64,000 bases of DNA, from positions 992,001 through 1,056,000 of the forward strand of contig NZ_JACJUD010000001.1 of assembly GCF_014174475.1 (NCBI RefSeq), in the 5' to 3' direction. Shown here one piece after another: positions 45,270 through 57,953 of the stretch (the first letter of the stretch is position 1; every line of letters starts with the position of its first letter). The notes below the pieces were generated by a model. It had not been told where the DNA came from. It saw nothing but the letters and a program-made list of their open reading frames with translations, and ran no database searches. The translations under genes and the position numbers were made by a program. Source of the DNA: Aquipseudomonas ullengensis (GTDB lineage: Bacteria; Pseudomonadota; Gammaproteobacteria; Pseudomonadales; Pseudomonadaceae).

Positions 45270-46216
45270 TATTCGGCCTCCTTCAGCTTCGCCAGTACTT
45301 CGTCACGCAATTCGGGGGTGGCCATCGGGAAGCCGAGCTTGGCGCGGGCCAGCAGGTAGCTCTGGGCGATGTTCCGCGCCAGGGCGCGCACGCGCAGGAT
45401 GTACTGCTGGCGCGCTGTCACCGAGATGGCGCGGCGGGCGTCGAGCAGGTTGAAGCTGTGTGAGGCCTTGATCACCATTTCATAGGCCGGCAGCGGCAAC
45501 TGCAGCTCCATCAGGCGGTTGGCCTCGGACTCGTAGAAGTCGAACAGGTCGAACAGCTTGTCGACGTTGGCGTGCTCGAAGTTGAAGGTGGACTGCTCCA
45601 CTTCGTTCTGGTGGAACACGTCGCCGTAGGTGACCTTGCCGAACGGGCCGTCGGAGTAGACCAGGTCATACACCGAGTCGACGCCTTGCAGGTACATGGC
45701 CAGGCGCTCGAGGCCGTAGGTGATCTCGCCGGTGACCGGGTAGCACTCGACACCGCCGACCTGCTGGAAGTAAGTGAACTGGGTGACTTCCATGCCGTTC
45801 AGCCAGACTTCCCAACCCAGGCCCCAGGCGCCAAGGGTCGGCGATTCCCAGTTGTCTTCGACGAAGCGGATGTCGTGCACCAGGGTGTCGACGCCGATGC
45901 GGCGCAGCGACTCCAGGTACAGGTCCTGGATGTTCGCCGGGTTCGGCTTGAGCACCACCTGGAACTGGTAGTAGTGCTGCAGGCGGTTGGGGTTCTCGCC
46001 GTAGCGACCGTCGGCCGGGCGGCGCGAGGGCTGCACGTAGGCGGCGTTCCAGGTTTCCGGGCCGACGGCACGGAGGAAGGTGGCGGTGTGGAAGGTACCG
46101 GCCCCCATTTCCATGTCATAGGGCTGCAGGATCACACAGCCCTGCTCGGCCCAGTAGCTTTGAAGGGCAAGGATCAGGCCTTGGAAGGTGCTCACGTCGG
46201 GCGTAGTCTGGCTCAC
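45269..46216 (-). CDS. glyQ: Glycyl-tRNA synthetase alpha subunit
   Basis: GlyQ carries the catalytic class II aminoacylation site. The 315-residue protein has [36 protein letters not shown] and [20 protein letters not shown]. The start is GTG 46216 ([13 protein letters not shown]), which gives the usual 315 residues; the frame runs 30 codons further but without conservation. TATACT at 46296-46301 on the minus strand may be its -10 element. Confidence 0.96.
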   Translation of the reverse strand: MSQTTPDVSTFQGLILALQSYWAEQGCVILQPYDMEMGAGTFHTATFLRAVGPETWNAAYVQPSRRPADGRYGENPNRLQHYYQFQVVLKPNPANIQDLYLESLRRIGVDTLVHDIRFVEDNWESPTLGAWGLGWEVWLNGMEVTQFTYFQQVGGVECYPVTGEITYGLERLAMYLQGVDSVYDLVYSDGPFGKVTYGDVFHQNEVEQSTFNFEHANVDKLFDLFDFYESEANRLMELQLPLPAYEMVIKASHSFNLLDARRAISVTARQQYILRVRALARNIAQSYLLARAKLGFPMATPELRDEVLAKLKEAE

Positions 46217-46322
46217 GAATTTCACCGGTATCGAAACTTTGGCGTAGCAGGTCGCTGGAAAACCCGGGGTTTTCCGTCGCCTGGTAAAGCCGCGCAGTAT
46301 ACCCAAGCCTTAGGAAACCCGC

Positions 46323-46877
46323 ATGCCACGCTGTTTCTGGTGCAACGACGACCCGCTGTACATCGCCTATCACGACGAAGAATGGGGCGTGCCCCAGCGC
46401 GATCCGCAATGGCTGTTCGAGATGTTGCTGCTGGAAGGCTTCCAGGCCGGGCTGTCGTGGATCACCGTGTTGAAGAAGCGCGCGCGCTACCGCGAGGTGC
46501 TGTTCGGTTTCGATGCCGAGCGCCTGGCGCGGATGACCGACGCGGAAATCGAAGAACGCATGCAGGACCCCGGCATCATCCGCAACCGCCTCAAGCTCAA
46601 GGCCGCGCGACAGAACGCCCAGGCCTGGCTCAAGCTGGACGACCCGGTGACGCTGCTGTGGTCGTTTGTCGGCGGCGCACCAAAGATCAATCACTTCAGC
46701 GAACGCGGCCAGGTGCCGGCCGTCACCACCGAGGCCGAGGCGATGAGCAAGGCCCTGAAGAAGCTCGGCTTCACCTTCGTCGGGCCGACCATCTGTTACG
46801 CCTACATGCAGGCGGCGGGGATGGTCATGGACCACACCATCGACTGTGATCGGCATGCCGTGCTGGCAAGGCCGTAG
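46323..46877 (+). CDS. tag: DNA-3-methyladenine glycosylase I
   Basis: Tag excises 3-methyladenine from alkylated DNA. The 184-residue protein starts MPRCFWCNDDPLYIAYHDEE and has GLSWITVLKKRARYREVLFG and FVGPTICYAYMQAAGMVMDH, with the His and Cys zinc ligands of the family. It is divergent from glyQ, as in P. aeruginosa. Confidence 0.96.
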   Translation: MPRCFWCNDDPLYIAYHDEEWGVPQRDPQWLFEMLLLEGFQAGLSWITVLKKRARYREVLFGFDAERLARMTDAEIEERMQDPGIIRNRLKLKAARQNAQAWLKLDDPVTLLWSFVGGAPKINHFSERGQVPAVTTEAEAMSKALKKLGFTFVGPTICYAYMQAAGMVMDHTIDCDRHAVLARP

Positions 46878-46979
46878 GGCGGAAAAGCCGACGCTTCGCC
46901 CAGCTTGCGCGACAGTAGGGCTGAACCAGCCGGTCACAATCGCTACAATGCGCGCCCTTTCCTAGCTCTGGAGTGATTC

Positions 46980-47867
46980 GTGGAGAAGCTCAAAGGTGCC
47001 CTGGTGGTCGGTTTCCTGCGCCTGTTCGCCCTGCTGCCGTGGCGTGCGGTGCAGGCGGTGGGCAATGCCATCGGCTGGCTGATGTGGAAGCTGCCCAACG
47101 GCTCACGCGAAGTGGTGCGCATAAACCTGGCCAAGTGCTTCCCCGAGTTGAGCGAGGCCGAGCGTGAACAGCTGCTTGGTCAGAGCCTCAAGGGCATCAG
47201 CAAAACCCTGGCCGAGAGCGCCTGCGCCTGGATCTGGCCGGCACAGAAATCCCTCAAACTGGTGCGCGAGGTGGAAGGCCTGGAAGTGCTGCAGCAGGCG
47301 CTGGCCAGCGGCAAGGGCGTGGTCGGCATCACCAGCCACCTGGGCAACTGGGAAGTGCTCAACCACTTCTACTGCAACCAGTGCAAACCCGTGATTTTCT
47401 ACCGCCCGCCGAAGCTGAAGGCGGTGGACGATCTGCTGCAGAAGCAGCGAGTGCAGATGGGCAACCGCGTGGCTCCTTCGACCAAGGAAGGCATCCTCAG
47501 CGTCATCAAGGAAGTGCGCAAGGGTGGTGCCGTGGGCATTCCCGCCGATCCCGAGCCGAGCCGTTCCAGCGGCGTATTCGTGCCCTTCCTCGGCACCACG
47601 GCGCTGACCAGCAAGTTCGTTCCGGGCATGCTCACCGGCGGTAAGGCCGTCGGGGTATTCCTGCATGCCGTGCGCCTGGCCGATGGCAGCGGCTACAAGG
47701 TGATCCTCGAAGCTGCGCCGCAAGGCATGTACAGCGAGAACATCGAAGAAGGCGTGGCCGCCATGAGCCGCGTGGTCGAGCGCTATGTGCGGGCTTATCC
47801 CAGCCAGTACATGTGGAGCATGAAGCGCTTCAAGAAGCGCCCGGATGGCGAAGCGAAGTGGTATTGA
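46980..47867 (+). CDS. htrB: Lipid A secondary acyltransferase (HtrB/LpxL family)
   Basis: The enzyme adds a secondary acyl chain to lipid A at the inner membrane. The 295-residue protein has an N-terminal hydrophobic segment, the HX4E motif SHLGNWEVLNHF, and the family segments FYRPPKLKAVDDLLQKQR and GILSVIKEVRKGGAVGIPADPEPSR. It corresponds in position to PA0011, one of two HtrB-type lauroyltransferases in P. aeruginosa. GTG 46980 is preceded by CTGGAG. TACAAT (46944-46949) is a possible -10 element. Confidence 0.92.
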   Translation: MEKLKGALVVGFLRLFALLPWRAVQAVGNAIGWLMWKLPNGSREVVRINLAKCFPELSEAEREQLLGQSLKGISKTLAESACAWIWPAQKSLKLVREVEGLEVLQQALASGKGVVGITSHLGNWEVLNHFYCNQCKPVIFYRPPKLKAVDDLLQKQRVQMGNRVAPSTKEGILSVIKEVRKGGAVGIPADPEPSRSSGVFVPFLGTTALTSKFVPGMLTGGKAVGVFLHAVRLADGSGYKVILEAAPQGMYSENIEEGVAAMSRVVERYVRAYPSQYMWSMKRFKKRPDGEAKWY

Positions 47868-47930
47868 TGCGCGTGGCGTAAGCCAGTACCGTCTGTATCA
47901 CTCGCCCGCAACATGAGCAGAAGGACAGGC

Positions 47931-48197
47931 ATGGATAACAAGCGTGAGCACAACCGCAGCCCGCTCAAGGTGCAGTTGCGCATCGACCATCCGCTGCACG
48001 GTCAGATGCTGGTGACCACCCGCGACATTTCCGACAAAGGCGTGTTCGTGGTGGTCGACGATGCCCAGCGTTTGCTGCAGATCGGCGAAATCGTCAGTGG
48101 CCAGGTGCAAGGCCTGCCCATCGAAGCGCCGATCGTGCAGATGCAGGTGGTGCGCTTCGAGCCCAGTGGGGTGGCGCTGATTTTCCAGCGTGACTAA
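47931..48197 (+). CDS. PilZ-domain cyclic-di-GMP-binding protein
   Basis: This 88-residue protein is a single PilZ domain. It has the RxxxR arginine motif in REHNR near the N-terminus and the DxSxxG motif in TRDISDKG, both needed to bind cyclic di-GMP. ATG 47931 is favoured by AAGGAC at the right distance and by the length of the P. aeruginosa counterpart (PA0012 position); an in-frame ATG lies at 47913. The output target is unknown. Confidence 0.88.
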   Translation: MDNKREHNRSPLKVQLRIDHPLHGQMLVTTRDISDKGVFVVVDDAQRLLQIGEIVSGQVQGLPIEAPIVQMQVVRFEPSGVALIFQRD

Positions 48198-48351
48198 GAA
48201 CCCGCTCACGATCTCCTGTCCGTCGGCCATGCCGCGCTAAAAACAGGCTCGGACGCTCATTTACAGCTCGTGAACTCCGCTTCCTCGCCGGTTTTTAACT
48301 TGTCTGGCTCTAGTCCAGAAAATCGTAAACGGGTTTTAACGGGCTGATGGG
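48198..48351. repeat. Probable Pseudomonas intergenic repeat element
   Basis: This is a gene-free stretch. The phrase around 48236-48290 (CTAAAAACAGGCTCGGACGC, CATTTACAGCTCGTGAACTC) is one I recognise as recurring between genes in pseudomonads. It has repeated GGTTTTTAAC (48289-48298) and GGGTTTTAACGGG (48330-48342) motifs. Only one copy is seen in this window, so the repeat call rests on memory. Confidence 0.35.
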
Positions 48352-48684
48352 CTAAGCGCCCGCGCCATCCCCGCCGGTGGTCTTCTCCAGGCGCCGGAGA
48401 AACACCAGCATCTCCTTTTCCGTCTGCTTGTCGCCACGCTTGCGCGCCACTTCCAGGCCGTTGTGCCAGGCCAGGCGCGCTTCTTCGCTGAGGCCCTGGC
48501 GCTGGCAGGCCTGGCCCAGCAGCTTCCACGCCGCAGAATAATTCGGATCGAACCCCAGGCATTTCTGCAGGTGCTCGGCGGCCAGGTCGGGCTGCCCGAG
48601 GTCCAGGTAGCCCTTGCCCAGGCCGAAGCGCAGCAGGGCGTTGTCGACGCCTTTGCCCAGCAGCTTTTCCAGGGATTCCAGCAT
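48352..48684 (-). CDS. TPR-repeat protein
   Basis: This 110-residue soluble protein has about two tetratricopeptide repeats (ALLRFGLGKGYLDLGQPDLA; YSAAWKLLGQACQRQGLSEEA), a protein-interaction fold. A small conserved protein of this kind lies beside trkA in pseudomonads. The partner is unknown. It starts 16 bases after the trkA stop and is probably co-transcribed with trkA. Confidence 0.8.
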   Translation of the reverse strand: MLESLEKLLGKGVDNALLRFGLGKGYLDLGQPDLAAEHLQKCLGFDPNYSAAWKLLGQACQRQGLSEEARLAWHNGLEVARKRGDKQTEKEMLVFLRRLEKTTGGDGAGA

Positions 48685-48699
48685 GCTTGTGCGCTCGCT

Positions 48700-50073
48700 C
48701 TAGAAGAAGGTCAAACCAACCTGGAATAGCCGTTCCACATCACGAATGTACTTCTTGTCGACCAGGAACAGGATCACATGGTCGCCGGATTCGATCAGCG
48801 TGTTGTCGTGGGCGATCAGCACTTCCTCGTCGCGGATGATCGCGCCGATGGTGGTGCCCGGCGGCAGGCTGATCTCGCCGATCATCCGGCCGATCACCTT
48901 GCTCGATTTGGCGTCGCCGTGGGCAATCGCCTCAATGGCTTCTGCCGCACCACGGCGCAGCGAGTGCACGCTCTCGATGTCGCCACGGCGCACGTGGGTG
49001 AGCAGGGTGCCGATGGTGGCCAGCTGCGGGCTGATGGCGATATCGATATCGCCGCCCTGGACCAGGTCGACGTAGGCCGGGTTGTTGATGATGGTCATCA
49101 CCTTGCGCGCGCCGAGGCGCTTGGCCAGCAAGGACGACATGATGTTGGCTTCGTCATCGTTGGTCAGGGCGAGGAAGATGTCTGCCTCGTTGATGTTCTC
49201 TTCCACCAGCAGGTCGCGGTCGGAGGCGCTGCCCTGCAGCACGATGGTGCTTTCCAGGTTCTCCGAGAGGTAGCGGCAGCGTGCCGGGTTCATCTCGATG
49301 ATCTTCACCTGGTAGCGGCTCTCGATGGCCTCGGCCAGGCGCTCGCCGATATGCCCGCCACCGGCGATGACGATGCGTTTGTAGCTGTCTTCGAGGCGGC
49401 GCATCTCGCTCATCACCGCGCGGATGTGGGCCTTGGCGGCGATGAAGAACACTTCGTCGTCGGCTTCGATCACCGTGTCGCCTTTGGGCATGATCGGCCG
49501 GTTGCGGCGGAAGATCGCGGCCACCCGGGTGTCGACATTGGGCATGTGCTCGCGCAGTTGCTTGAGCTGCTGTCCGACCAGCGGGCCGCCGTAGTAGGCC
49601 TTGACCGCCACCAGCTGGGCCTTGCCTTCGGCGAAGTCGATCACCTGCAGGGCGCCGGGGTATTCGATCAGGCGCTTGATGTAGTTGGTCACCACCTGTT
49701 CGGGGCTGATCAGTACATCGATCGGGATGGCTTCGTTGTCGAACAGGCCGCTGCGGGTCAGGTAGGCCGCCTCGCGCACCCGGGCGATTTTGGTCGGGGT
49801 GTGGAACAGGGTGTAGGCGACCTGGCAGGCGACCATGTTGGTCTCGTCGCTGTTGGTCACCGCCACCAGCATGTCGGCATCGTCGGCACCGGCCTGGCGC
49901 AGCACGGTGGGGAAGGAACCACGGCCGACCACGGTGCGGATGTCGAGGCGGTCACCGAGCTCGCGCAGGCGGTCGCCATCGGTGTCGACCACGGTGATGT
50001 CGTTGGCTTCACTGGCCAGGTGTTCGGCCAGGGTGCCGCCGACTTGTCCCGCGCCGAGGATGATGATTTTCAC
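48700..50073 (-). CDS. trkA: Trk system potassium uptake regulatory protein TrkA
   Basis: TrkA is the peripheral NAD-binding gating subunit of the TrkH/TrkG potassium transporter. The 457-residue protein has two RCK-type halves, each starting with a Rossmann motif ([38 protein letters not shown]). Each half ends in a TrkA-C domain. The GTG start at 50073 has GGAGTGATC upstream. It follows rsmB by 12 bases. Confidence 0.96.
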   Translation of the reverse strand: MKIIILGAGQVGGTLAEHLASEANDITVVDTDGDRLRELGDRLDIRTVVGRGSFPTVLRQAGADDADMLVAVTNSDETNMVACQVAYTLFHTPTKIARVREAAYLTRSGLFDNEAIPIDVLISPEQVVTNYIKRLIEYPGALQVIDFAEGKAQLVAVKAYYGGPLVGQQLKQLREHMPNVDTRVAAIFRRNRPIMPKGDTVIEADDEVFFIAAKAHIRAVMSEMRRLEDSYKRIVIAGGGHIGERLAEAIESRYQVKIIEMNPARCRYLSENLESTIVLQGSASDRDLLVEENINEADIFLALTNDDEANIMSSLLAKRLGARKVMTIINNPAYVDLVQGGDIDIAISPQLATIGTLLTHVRRGDIESVHSLRRGAAEAIEAIAHGDAKSSKVIGRMIGEISLPPGTTIGAIIRDEEVLIAHDNTLIESGDHVILFLVDKKYIRDVERLFQVGLTFF

Positions 50074-50085
50074 GCGATCACTCCG

Positions 50086-51396
50086 TTAGCCGCGTGATGC
50101 GGCGATCTTGATCAGCTTGGCATAGTAGAAGCCGTCGTGGCCGTCGACCTGTGGCAATAACTGGCGGCCGTGGGTGGCTTTGAGGCCGAAGTCGCCGGCG
50201 ATATCCAGCTCGCGTGCGCCCGGCGTGCGGGCGAGGAAGGCGGCGATGTTGTCGCTGTTTTCTTCCGGCATCACCGAGCAGGTGGCGTAGAGCAGGATGC
50301 CGCCGACTTCGAGGATGGCCCACATCGCATCCAGCAGTTCGCCCTGCAAGCGGGCCAGGGCGGGAATGTCGTCGGCCTGGCGGGTCAGCTTGATGTCCGG
50401 ATGGCGACGGATCACCCCGGTGGCCGAGCACGGCGCATCGAGGAGGATGCGCTGGAATGGCTTGCCGTCCCACCAGCTGGCGGTGTCGCGCCCGTCGGCG
50501 GCGATCAGGGTGGCGTCGAGTTGCAGGCGCTCGAGGTTCTCGCGCACGCGCAGCAGGCGGCTCGCTTCCAGGTCGACGGCGACCACTTCGCTCAGCTGCG
50601 GCTGGGCTTCGAGCAGGTGGCAGGTCTTGCCGCCGGGCGCGGCGCAGGCATCCAGCACACGCTGGCCGGGCGCCAGGTCGAGCAGGTCGGCGGCCAACTG
50701 GGCGGCTTCGTCCTGCACGCTGAGGCGGCCTTCCATGAACCCGGGCAGGGTTTTCACGTCCTGGGCGGTGAGCAGGCGGATGCCATCGCGGCTGTAGGCA
50801 CAGGGCTCGGCGTCGATGCCGGCGCTGCGCAGCTCGTTCAGGTAGGCATCGCGGCTGCCATACCGGCGATTGACCCGCAGGATCAGCGGCGGGTGGGCGT
50901 TGTTGGCGGCGCAGATCGCCTGCCACTGCTCTGGCCAGCGCGCTTTCAGGGCCTTCTGCAGCCAGCGCGGGTGGGCGGTGTGCAGCACCGGGTCCTTGTC
51001 CAGGCTGGCGAAGATCGTTTCGCCATCGCGCTGGGCATTGCGCAGCACGGCATTGAGCAGGCCCTTGAGTGAGGGCTTCTTCAGCTTGTCGACGCAGGCC
51101 ACCGTCTCGCCGATGGCGGCATGGGCCGGGATGCGGGTGTAGAACAGTTGGTACAGGCCGATCAGCAGCAGCGCTTCGACATCGCGATCGGCGGCCTTGA
51201 AGGGTTTCTGCAGCAGTTTCTCGGCGAGCAGGGCCAGGCGCGGCTGCCAACGTGCAGTGCCGAACGCCAGGTCCTGGGCCAGGCCGCGATCACGCGCTTC
51301 GACCTTGTCCAGCAGTGGCGGCAGGCTGCTACCCAGCGAAGCCTTGCCGGACAGCACGGCGGCCAGGGCGCGGGCGGCGGCCAGGCGCGGATTCAT
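50086..51396 (-). CDS. rsmB: 16S rRNA (cytosine967-C5)-methyltransferase RsmB
   Basis: RsmB methylates C967 of 16S rRNA. The 436-residue protein has an N-terminal NusB-like domain ([20 protein letters not shown]) and a SAM domain with [20 protein letters not shown]. The two catalytic cysteines are in [15 protein letters not shown] and [15 protein letters not shown]. Its ATG overlaps the fmt stop by four bases. Confidence 0.96.
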   Translation of the reverse strand: MNPRLAAARALAAVLSGKASLGSSLPPLLDKVEARDRGLAQDLAFGTARWQPRLALLAEKLLQKPFKAADRDVEALLLIGLYQLFYTRIPAHAAIGETVACVDKLKKPSLKGLLNAVLRNAQRDGETIFASLDKDPVLHTAHPRWLQKALKARWPEQWQAICAANNAHPPLILRVNRRYGSRDAYLNELRSAGIDAEPCAYSRDGIRLLTAQDVKTLPGFMEGRLSVQDEAAQLAADLLDLAPGQRVLDACAAPGGKTCHLLEAQPQLSEVVAVDLEASRLLRVRENLERLQLDATLIAADGRDTASWWDGKPFQRILLDAPCSATGVIRRHPDIKLTRQADDIPALARLQGELLDAMWAILEVGGILLYATCSVMPEENSDNIAAFLARTPGARELDIAGDFGLKATHGRQLLPQVDGHDGFYYAKLIKIAASRG

Positions 51397-52325
51397 TGAC
51401 CGAGCACCAGGCCAGCGGCGAACTGCTCGCGGCGGCTGTTGTAGAGGTCGGCGAAGTTGAGCGGCTTGCCGCCGGGCAGCTGCAGGCGCGTCAGGCGCAG
51501 GGCGCCGTCACCGCAGGCGACGGTCAGGCCATCCTTGCTCGCGGCGAGGATCTGTCCGGGCTGGCCCTGACCTTCGCCCAGGCTAGCGGCCAGCACTTTC
51601 AGCGGCTCGCCGTTCAGCGTGCTGTGGCAGATCGGCCAGGGGTTGAAGGCACGCACCAGGCGTTCCAGCTCGACGGCCGGGCGGCTCCAGTCGAGGCGCG
51701 CCTCGTCCTTGTTCAGCTTGTGCGCGTAGGTGGCCAGGCTGTCGTCCTGCACTTCGCCGCGCAGCTCCCTGGCGGCGAGTTTGCCGATGGCTTCGACCAC
51801 CGCGGCCGAGCCGAGTGTGGCCAGGCGATCGTGCAGGCTGCCGCCGGTATCCTCGGCGCTGATGGGCGTGCTGACCTTAAGCAGCATTGGCCCGGTATCC
51901 AGGCCGGCTTCCATCTGCATCACGGTAACCCCGGAGTGGGCATCGCCCGCCTGTACCGCACGCTGGATCGGCGCCGCACCGCGCCAGCGTGGCAGCAGCG
52001 AGGCATGGCTGTTGATGCAGCCGAGGCGCGGGGTATCCAGCACCACTTGCGGCAGGATCAGGCCATAGGCGACCACCACCATCAGGTCCGGCTGCAGCGC
52101 TGCCAGTTCGGCCTGGGCAGTGGGGTCGCGCAGGGTCTGCGGCTGGTACACGGTAATCCCTTGCTGCACGGCCAATTGCTTGACCGGACTGGGCATCAGC
52201 TTCTGCCCGCGCCCGGCCGGGCGATCCGGCTGGGTGTAGACGGCGACGATGTCGCGGCCCGCATCGAGCAGGGCCTGCAGGTGCTGGGCGGCGAATTCCG
52301 GGGTGCCGGCGAAGACGATGCGCAT
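51393..52325 (-). CDS. fmt: Methionyl-tRNA formyltransferase
   Basis: Fmt formylates initiator Met-tRNA. The 310-residue protein starts [20 protein letters not shown] and contains the catalytic [20 protein letters not shown] segment, with the HxSLLPxxRG pattern. The start is ATG 52325; the frame is open upstream but crosses a terminator-like hairpin into def. It is translationally coupled to rsmB. Confidence 0.97.
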   Translation of the reverse strand: MRIVFAGTPEFAAQHLQALLDAGRDIVAVYTQPDRPAGRGQKLMPSPVKQLAVQQGITVYQPQTLRDPTAQAELAALQPDLMVVVAYGLILPQVVLDTPRLGCINSHASLLPRWRGAAPIQRAVQAGDAHSGVTVMQMEAGLDTGPMLLKVSTPISAEDTGGSLHDRLATLGSAAVVEAIGKLAARELRGEVQDDSLATYAHKLNKDEARLDWSRPAVELERLVRAFNPWPICHSTLNGEPLKVLAASLGEGQGQPGQILAASKDGLTVACGDGALRLTRLQLPGGKPLNFADLYNSRREQFAAGLVLGQ

Positions 52326-52356
52326 GGGACGATTCACTATGCAAAGAACGGGGGAA

Positions 52357-52384
52357 ACAAAAAGGCTTGCCGTAGCAAGCCTTT
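52357..52384 (-). terminator. Terminator-like hairpin between def and fmt
   Basis: On the minus strand, AAAGGCTTGC/GCAAGCCTTT with a four-base loop is followed by TTGTTT. It begins 11 bases after the def stop, inside a gene pair usually co-transcribed. Confidence 0.75.
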
Positions 52385-52395
52385 GGGGTCGGTGA

Positions 52396-52902
52396 TCAAG
52401 CCTGCTGGCGGTGCTGTTTTTCCAGCTTCTTCTTGATCCGGTCGCGCTTGAGGCTAGACAGGTAATCGACGAACAGCTTGCCGTTGAGGTGATCGCACTC
52501 GTGCTGGATGCACACCGCGAGCAGGCCCTCGGCAATCAGCTCGTAGGGCTGGCCATGCTTGTCCAGCGCCTTGATGCGGACCTTCTGCGGCCGGTCGACG
52601 TTCTCGTAGAAACCGGGTACCGAGAGGCAGCCTTCCTGGTACTGGTCCATCTGCTCGGTCAGCGACTCGAACTCGGGGTTGATGAACACCCGCGGCTCGC
52701 TCTTGTCTTCCGACAGGTCCATGACCACCAGGCGCTTGTGCACGTTGATCTGCGTCGCGGCTAGGCCGATACCCGGAGCGGCGTACATGGTCTCGAACAT
52801 GTCGTCGATCAGCGTATGCAGCGCGGTGTCGAACACGGTGACCGGCTTGGCAATGGTGCGCAGGCGCGGATCGGGAAATTCGAGGATGTTTAGAATCGCC
52901 AT
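52396..52902 (-). CDS. def: Peptide deformylase
   Basis: Def removes the N-formyl group from nascent proteins. The 168-residue metalloenzyme has the three family motifs [16 protein letters not shown] (metal-binding Cys) and QHECDHLNG (HExxH). ATG 52902 ([14 protein letters not shown]) gives the standard length. It is divergent from tsaP. Confidence 0.97.
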   Translation of the reverse strand: MAILNILEFPDPRLRTIAKPVTVFDTALHTLIDDMFETMYAAPGIGLAATQINVHKRLVVMDLSEDKSEPRVFINPEFESLTEQMDQYQEGCLSVPGFYENVDRPQKVRIKALDKHGQPYELIAEGLLAVCIQHECDHLNGKLFVDYLSSLKRDRIKKKLEKQHRQQA

Positions 52903-53036
52903 AGGATGTTTGTGATGCACTTGTGGAATAAAGTCAAAAACCGCTGCTAAGATGATGAGCAGCTTTGAAAAACGGCTTAAAAACCGCGGCTTCAGCGGCT
53001 TACAGGCGTCCGCCACATAATAAAGGGATTCACCGC

Positions 53037-54062
53037 ATGAGGAAATCACTACTCGCCCTGCTGCTTCTCGCCGTTGGCGGTCTGGCCCAGGCAGAAGTGC
53101 AGCTCAAGGAAGGTCATCCGGACCGTTACACCGTCGTCAAGGGTGACACGCTCTGGGACATCTCCGGCAAGTTCCTCAGCCAGCCCTGGAAGTGGCCCGA
53201 GCTGTGGCATGCCAACCCGCAAATCGAAAACCCGCACCTGATCTATCCCGGTGACACGCTGAGCCTGGTCTACGTCGACGGCCAGCCGCGTCTGGTGCTT
53301 AACCGTGGCGAATCGCGCGGCACCATCAAGCTCTCGCCGCAGGTACGCAGCACGCCGATGGCCCAGGCCATTCCGACTATTCCTCTGGAAGCGATCAACA
53401 GCTTCCTGCTGACCAACCGTATCGTCGATTCCGCTGAAGAGTTCGAAGGCAAACCCTATGTGGTGGCCGGGGAAGCTGAAAGCGTAATCAGTGGTGCGGG
53501 TGATCGTATCTATGCCCGCGGCGCATTCGATGAGGGCCAGAACGTTTATGGCATCTTCCGTCAGGGCAAGACCTATACCGATCCTGAAACCAAGGAGTTT
53601 CTTGGTATCAACGCCGATGATATCGGCAGCGGTGAGGTGGTTGCCGAAGAGGGTGATATTGCGACCCTCAACCTGACCCGCTCGACTCAGGAAGTGCGTC
53701 TGGGCGATCGCCTGTTCCCCACCGAAGAGCGTGCGGTCAATTCGACCTTCATGCCCAGCGAGCCACCGACCGATGTCGACGGTCTCATCCTTGATGTGCC
53801 GCGTGGTGTAGCCAAGATTGGCCAGTACGACGTGGTGACCATCAACAAGGGCAAGATCGACGGTCTGAGCGAAGGTAACGTGCTCGCGGTATTCAAGACC
53901 GGCGAGACCGTACGGGATCGTATCACCGGCGAATCGGTGAAGATTCCCGACGAGCGTTCCGGTTTGCTGATGGTGTTCCGCACCTACGAGAAGCTCAGCT
54001 ACGGCCTGGTGCTCTACGCCACCCGCGACCTGGCGGTGATGGACAAGGTGAAGAACCCGTAA
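53037..54062 (+). CDS. tsaP: LysM-domain protein TsaP, type IV pilus secretin-associated
   Basis: TsaP anchors or aligns the type IV pilus secretin to peptidoglycan. The 341-residue protein has a signal peptide ([19 protein letters not shown]) and then a LysM peptidoglycan-binding domain (about 30-75) with [17 protein letters not shown] and [12 protein letters not shown] long C-terminal domain follows. The length equals the P. aeruginosa PA0020 product. ATG 53037 has AAAGGGA upstream. Confidence 0.9.
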   Translation: MRKSLLALLLLAVGGLAQAEVQLKEGHPDRYTVVKGDTLWDISGKFLSQPWKWPELWHANPQIENPHLIYPGDTLSLVYVDGQPRLVLNRGESRGTIKLSPQVRSTPMAQAIPTIPLEAINSFLLTNRIVDSAEEFEGKPYVVAGEAESVISGAGDRIYARGAFDEGQNVYGIFRQGKTYTDPETKEFLGINADDIGSGEVVAEEGDIATLNLTRSTQEVRLGDRLFPTEERAVNSTFMPSEPPTDVDGLILDVPRGVAKIGQYDVVTINKGKIDGLSEGNVLAVFKTGETVRDRITGESVKIPDERSGLLMVFRTYEKLSYGLVLYATRDLAVMDKVKNP

Positions 54063-54067
54063 TACCC

Positions 54068-54100
54068 AGAACCCCCGCTGCTTGCGGGGGTTCTGCTTTC
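54068..54100 (+). terminator. Terminator after tsaP
   Basis: AGAACCCCCGC/GCGGGGGTTCT, a perfect 11-base stem with a five-base loop, is followed by a short T-rich run. Confidence 0.8.
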
Positions 54101-54140
54101 TACCGGCGGTGTTTTCGCCACCCGATCAAGGATGATCGTC

Positions 54141-55229
54141 ATGTCTGCAGTTTCTCCTGCCGAACTCGAGGCGCGCCTGCGTCTGCATTGCCTGCCGGAG
54201 CTCGGCCCACGGCGCTTTCGCCGTCTGCTCCAGGCTTTCGCTTCTGCTTCTTCTGCCCTTAGTGCCCCGGCCTCTGCCTGGCGTGCCCTCGGCTTGCCGG
54301 CGATTTGTGCCGAGTCCCGGCGCAGCGCCGATGTTCGTGAGCGCGCTGCCCACGCGTTGCAGTGGCTGGAGCAGCCCAACCAGCATGCGCTGATGTGGGA
54401 CGATGCGAGTTATCCAGCCTTGCTCGCCGAGCTGTCGGATGCCCCGCCGCTGCTGTTCGTGGCAGGTGATCCAGGCCTGCTGGAGCGCCCGCAGCTGGCC
54501 ATGGTCGGTAGTCGCCGCGCTTCTCGCCCGGGTATGGATACCGCCGCTGCCTTTGCCCGCAGCCTGGCTGGTGGCGGCTTCACCATCACCAGTGGCCTGG
54601 CCCTGGGTATCGACGGCGCGGCCCATCAGGGTGCGCTGGATGCGGCGGGCAGCACCGTGGCGGTACTCGGCACCGGCTTGCTCAGGCTCTACCCGCAGCG
54701 CCACGTCGGCTTGGCGTCGCGGATTGTCGACGGCGGAGGTGCGCTGGTGTCCGAGCTACCGCTGGACAGCCCACCGCATGCCAGCAACTTTCCGCGGCGC
54801 AATCGCATCATCAGCGGCTTGTCCCTTGGCGTGCTGGTGGTGGAAGCCAGCCCGTCCAGCGGTTCGCTGATCACTGCCAGGCTGGCCGCCGAACAGGGTC
54901 GCGAGGTCTATGCGATTCCTGGCTCGATCCACCATCCGGGCGCGCGGGGTTGCCACCAGCTGATCCGCGAAGGCGCCACGCTGGTGGAAAGTGTCGAGGA
55001 TATCCTGCAGGCCCTGCGTGGCTGGCAGCAGCAGGTGCCAAGCACCGCAACCAAACCTGCCAACAACCATCCGCTGCTGCGCCAACTGCACGCCTCGCCC
55101 CTGAGCAGCGAAGGGTTGGCGCAAGCCTGTGGCCTGGCCCTGAGCGAAACACTGGTCGCACTGACCGAGCTGGAGCTGCAGGGGTTGGTGGTGTGTGAGG
55201 CGGGGCGCTGGGTACCCCGCATGGCCTGA
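54141..55229 (+). CDS. dprA: DNA processing protein DprA
   Basis: DprA protects incoming single-stranded DNA and loads RecA in natural transformation. The 362-residue protein has a Rossmann-like core with [62 protein letters not shown] and the [12 protein letters not shown] segment. A C-terminal winged-helix domain follows. ATG 54141 was chosen because AAGGA is nine bases upstream, whereas ATG 54132 overlaps that site. Confidence 0.94.
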   Translation: MSAVSPAELEARLRLHCLPELGPRRFRRLLQAFASASSALSAPASAWRALGLPAICAESRRSADVRERAAHALQWLEQPNQHALMWDDASYPALLAELSDAPPLLFVAGDPGLLERPQLAMVGSRRASRPGMDTAAAFARSLAGGGFTITSGLALGIDGAAHQGALDAAGSTVAVLGTGLLRLYPQRHVGLASRIVDGGGALVSELPLDSPPHASNFPRRNRIISGLSLGVLVVEASPSSGSLITARLAAEQGREVYAIPGSIHHPGARGCHQLIREGATLVESVEDILQALRGWQQQVPSTATKPANNHPLLRQLHASPLSSEGLAQACGLALSETLVALTELELQGLVVCEAGRWVPRMA

Positions 55230-55272
55230 GGTCGTTACACTCGCCGCCAGTCAGGCCGAGTCGGGAGTGAGC

Positions 55273-55827
55273 ATGAGCAGTTGGCAGATACAGCGGGTCG
55301 CACGGGTGGTGCGCCAGGGGGGCGTGATCGCCTATCCCACCGAGGCGGTCTGGGGGCTAGGTTGTGACCCCTGGAGCGAGGCAGCGGTGCAGCGTCTGCT
55401 CGCACTCAAGGATCGGCCGCAGCACAAGGGCCTGATCCTGGTAGCTGACGACATCAGCCAGTTCGACTTCCTCCTCGACGATCTACCCGAGCGCTGGATC
55501 GACCGTCTGGCCAGCACCTGGCCGGGGCCCAACACCTGGCTGGTACCGCACCAGGGGCGGCTGCCCGAGTGGATCACCGGCATGCACGACAGCGTGGCCC
55601 TGCGCGTCAGCGACCATCCGCGTGTGCGCGATCTGTGTGCCCTGGTAGGGCCGCTGGTGTCGACCTCGGCCAACCCGGCCGGGCGGCCGGCGGCACGCAC
55701 CCGGCTACGTATCGAGCAGTACTTCCCGCGCCAGCTGGATGCGGTGTTGGGCGGACGCCTGGGTGGACGCAAGAACCCCAGCCTGATCCGCGACCTGCGC
55801 ACGGGCGATGTGATTCGCCCGTCCTGA
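55273..55827 (+). CDS. tsaC: Threonylcarbamoyl-AMP synthase TsaC
   Basis: TsaC makes threonylcarbamoyl-AMP for the t6A37 tRNA modification. The 184-residue YrdC/Sua5-type protein has [19 protein letters not shown], the [13 protein letters not shown] segment, and [19 protein letters not shown] 55273 ([12 protein letters not shown]) fits the family; the longer frame overlaps the dprA end. Confidence 0.95.
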   Translation: MSSWQIQRVARVVRQGGVIAYPTEAVWGLGCDPWSEAAVQRLLALKDRPQHKGLILVADDISQFDFLLDDLPERWIDRLASTWPGPNTWLVPHQGRLPEWITGMHDSVALRVSDHPRVRDLCALVGPLVSTSANPAGRPAARTRLRIEQYFPRQLDAVLGGRLGGRKNPSLIRDLRTGDVIRPS

Positions 55828-55858
55828 TCTTTGTAAGAGCTCGCTGCTGCCGCGTCAG

Positions 55859-57877
<2,019 letters not shown>

Positions 57878-57953
57878 CACTGATTGTGCGCGCACACATG
57901 GTGGCGCGCAGCTCACCCGGCAGGGAGTTCGGGTTTATTTCGTAGGGATAGCC

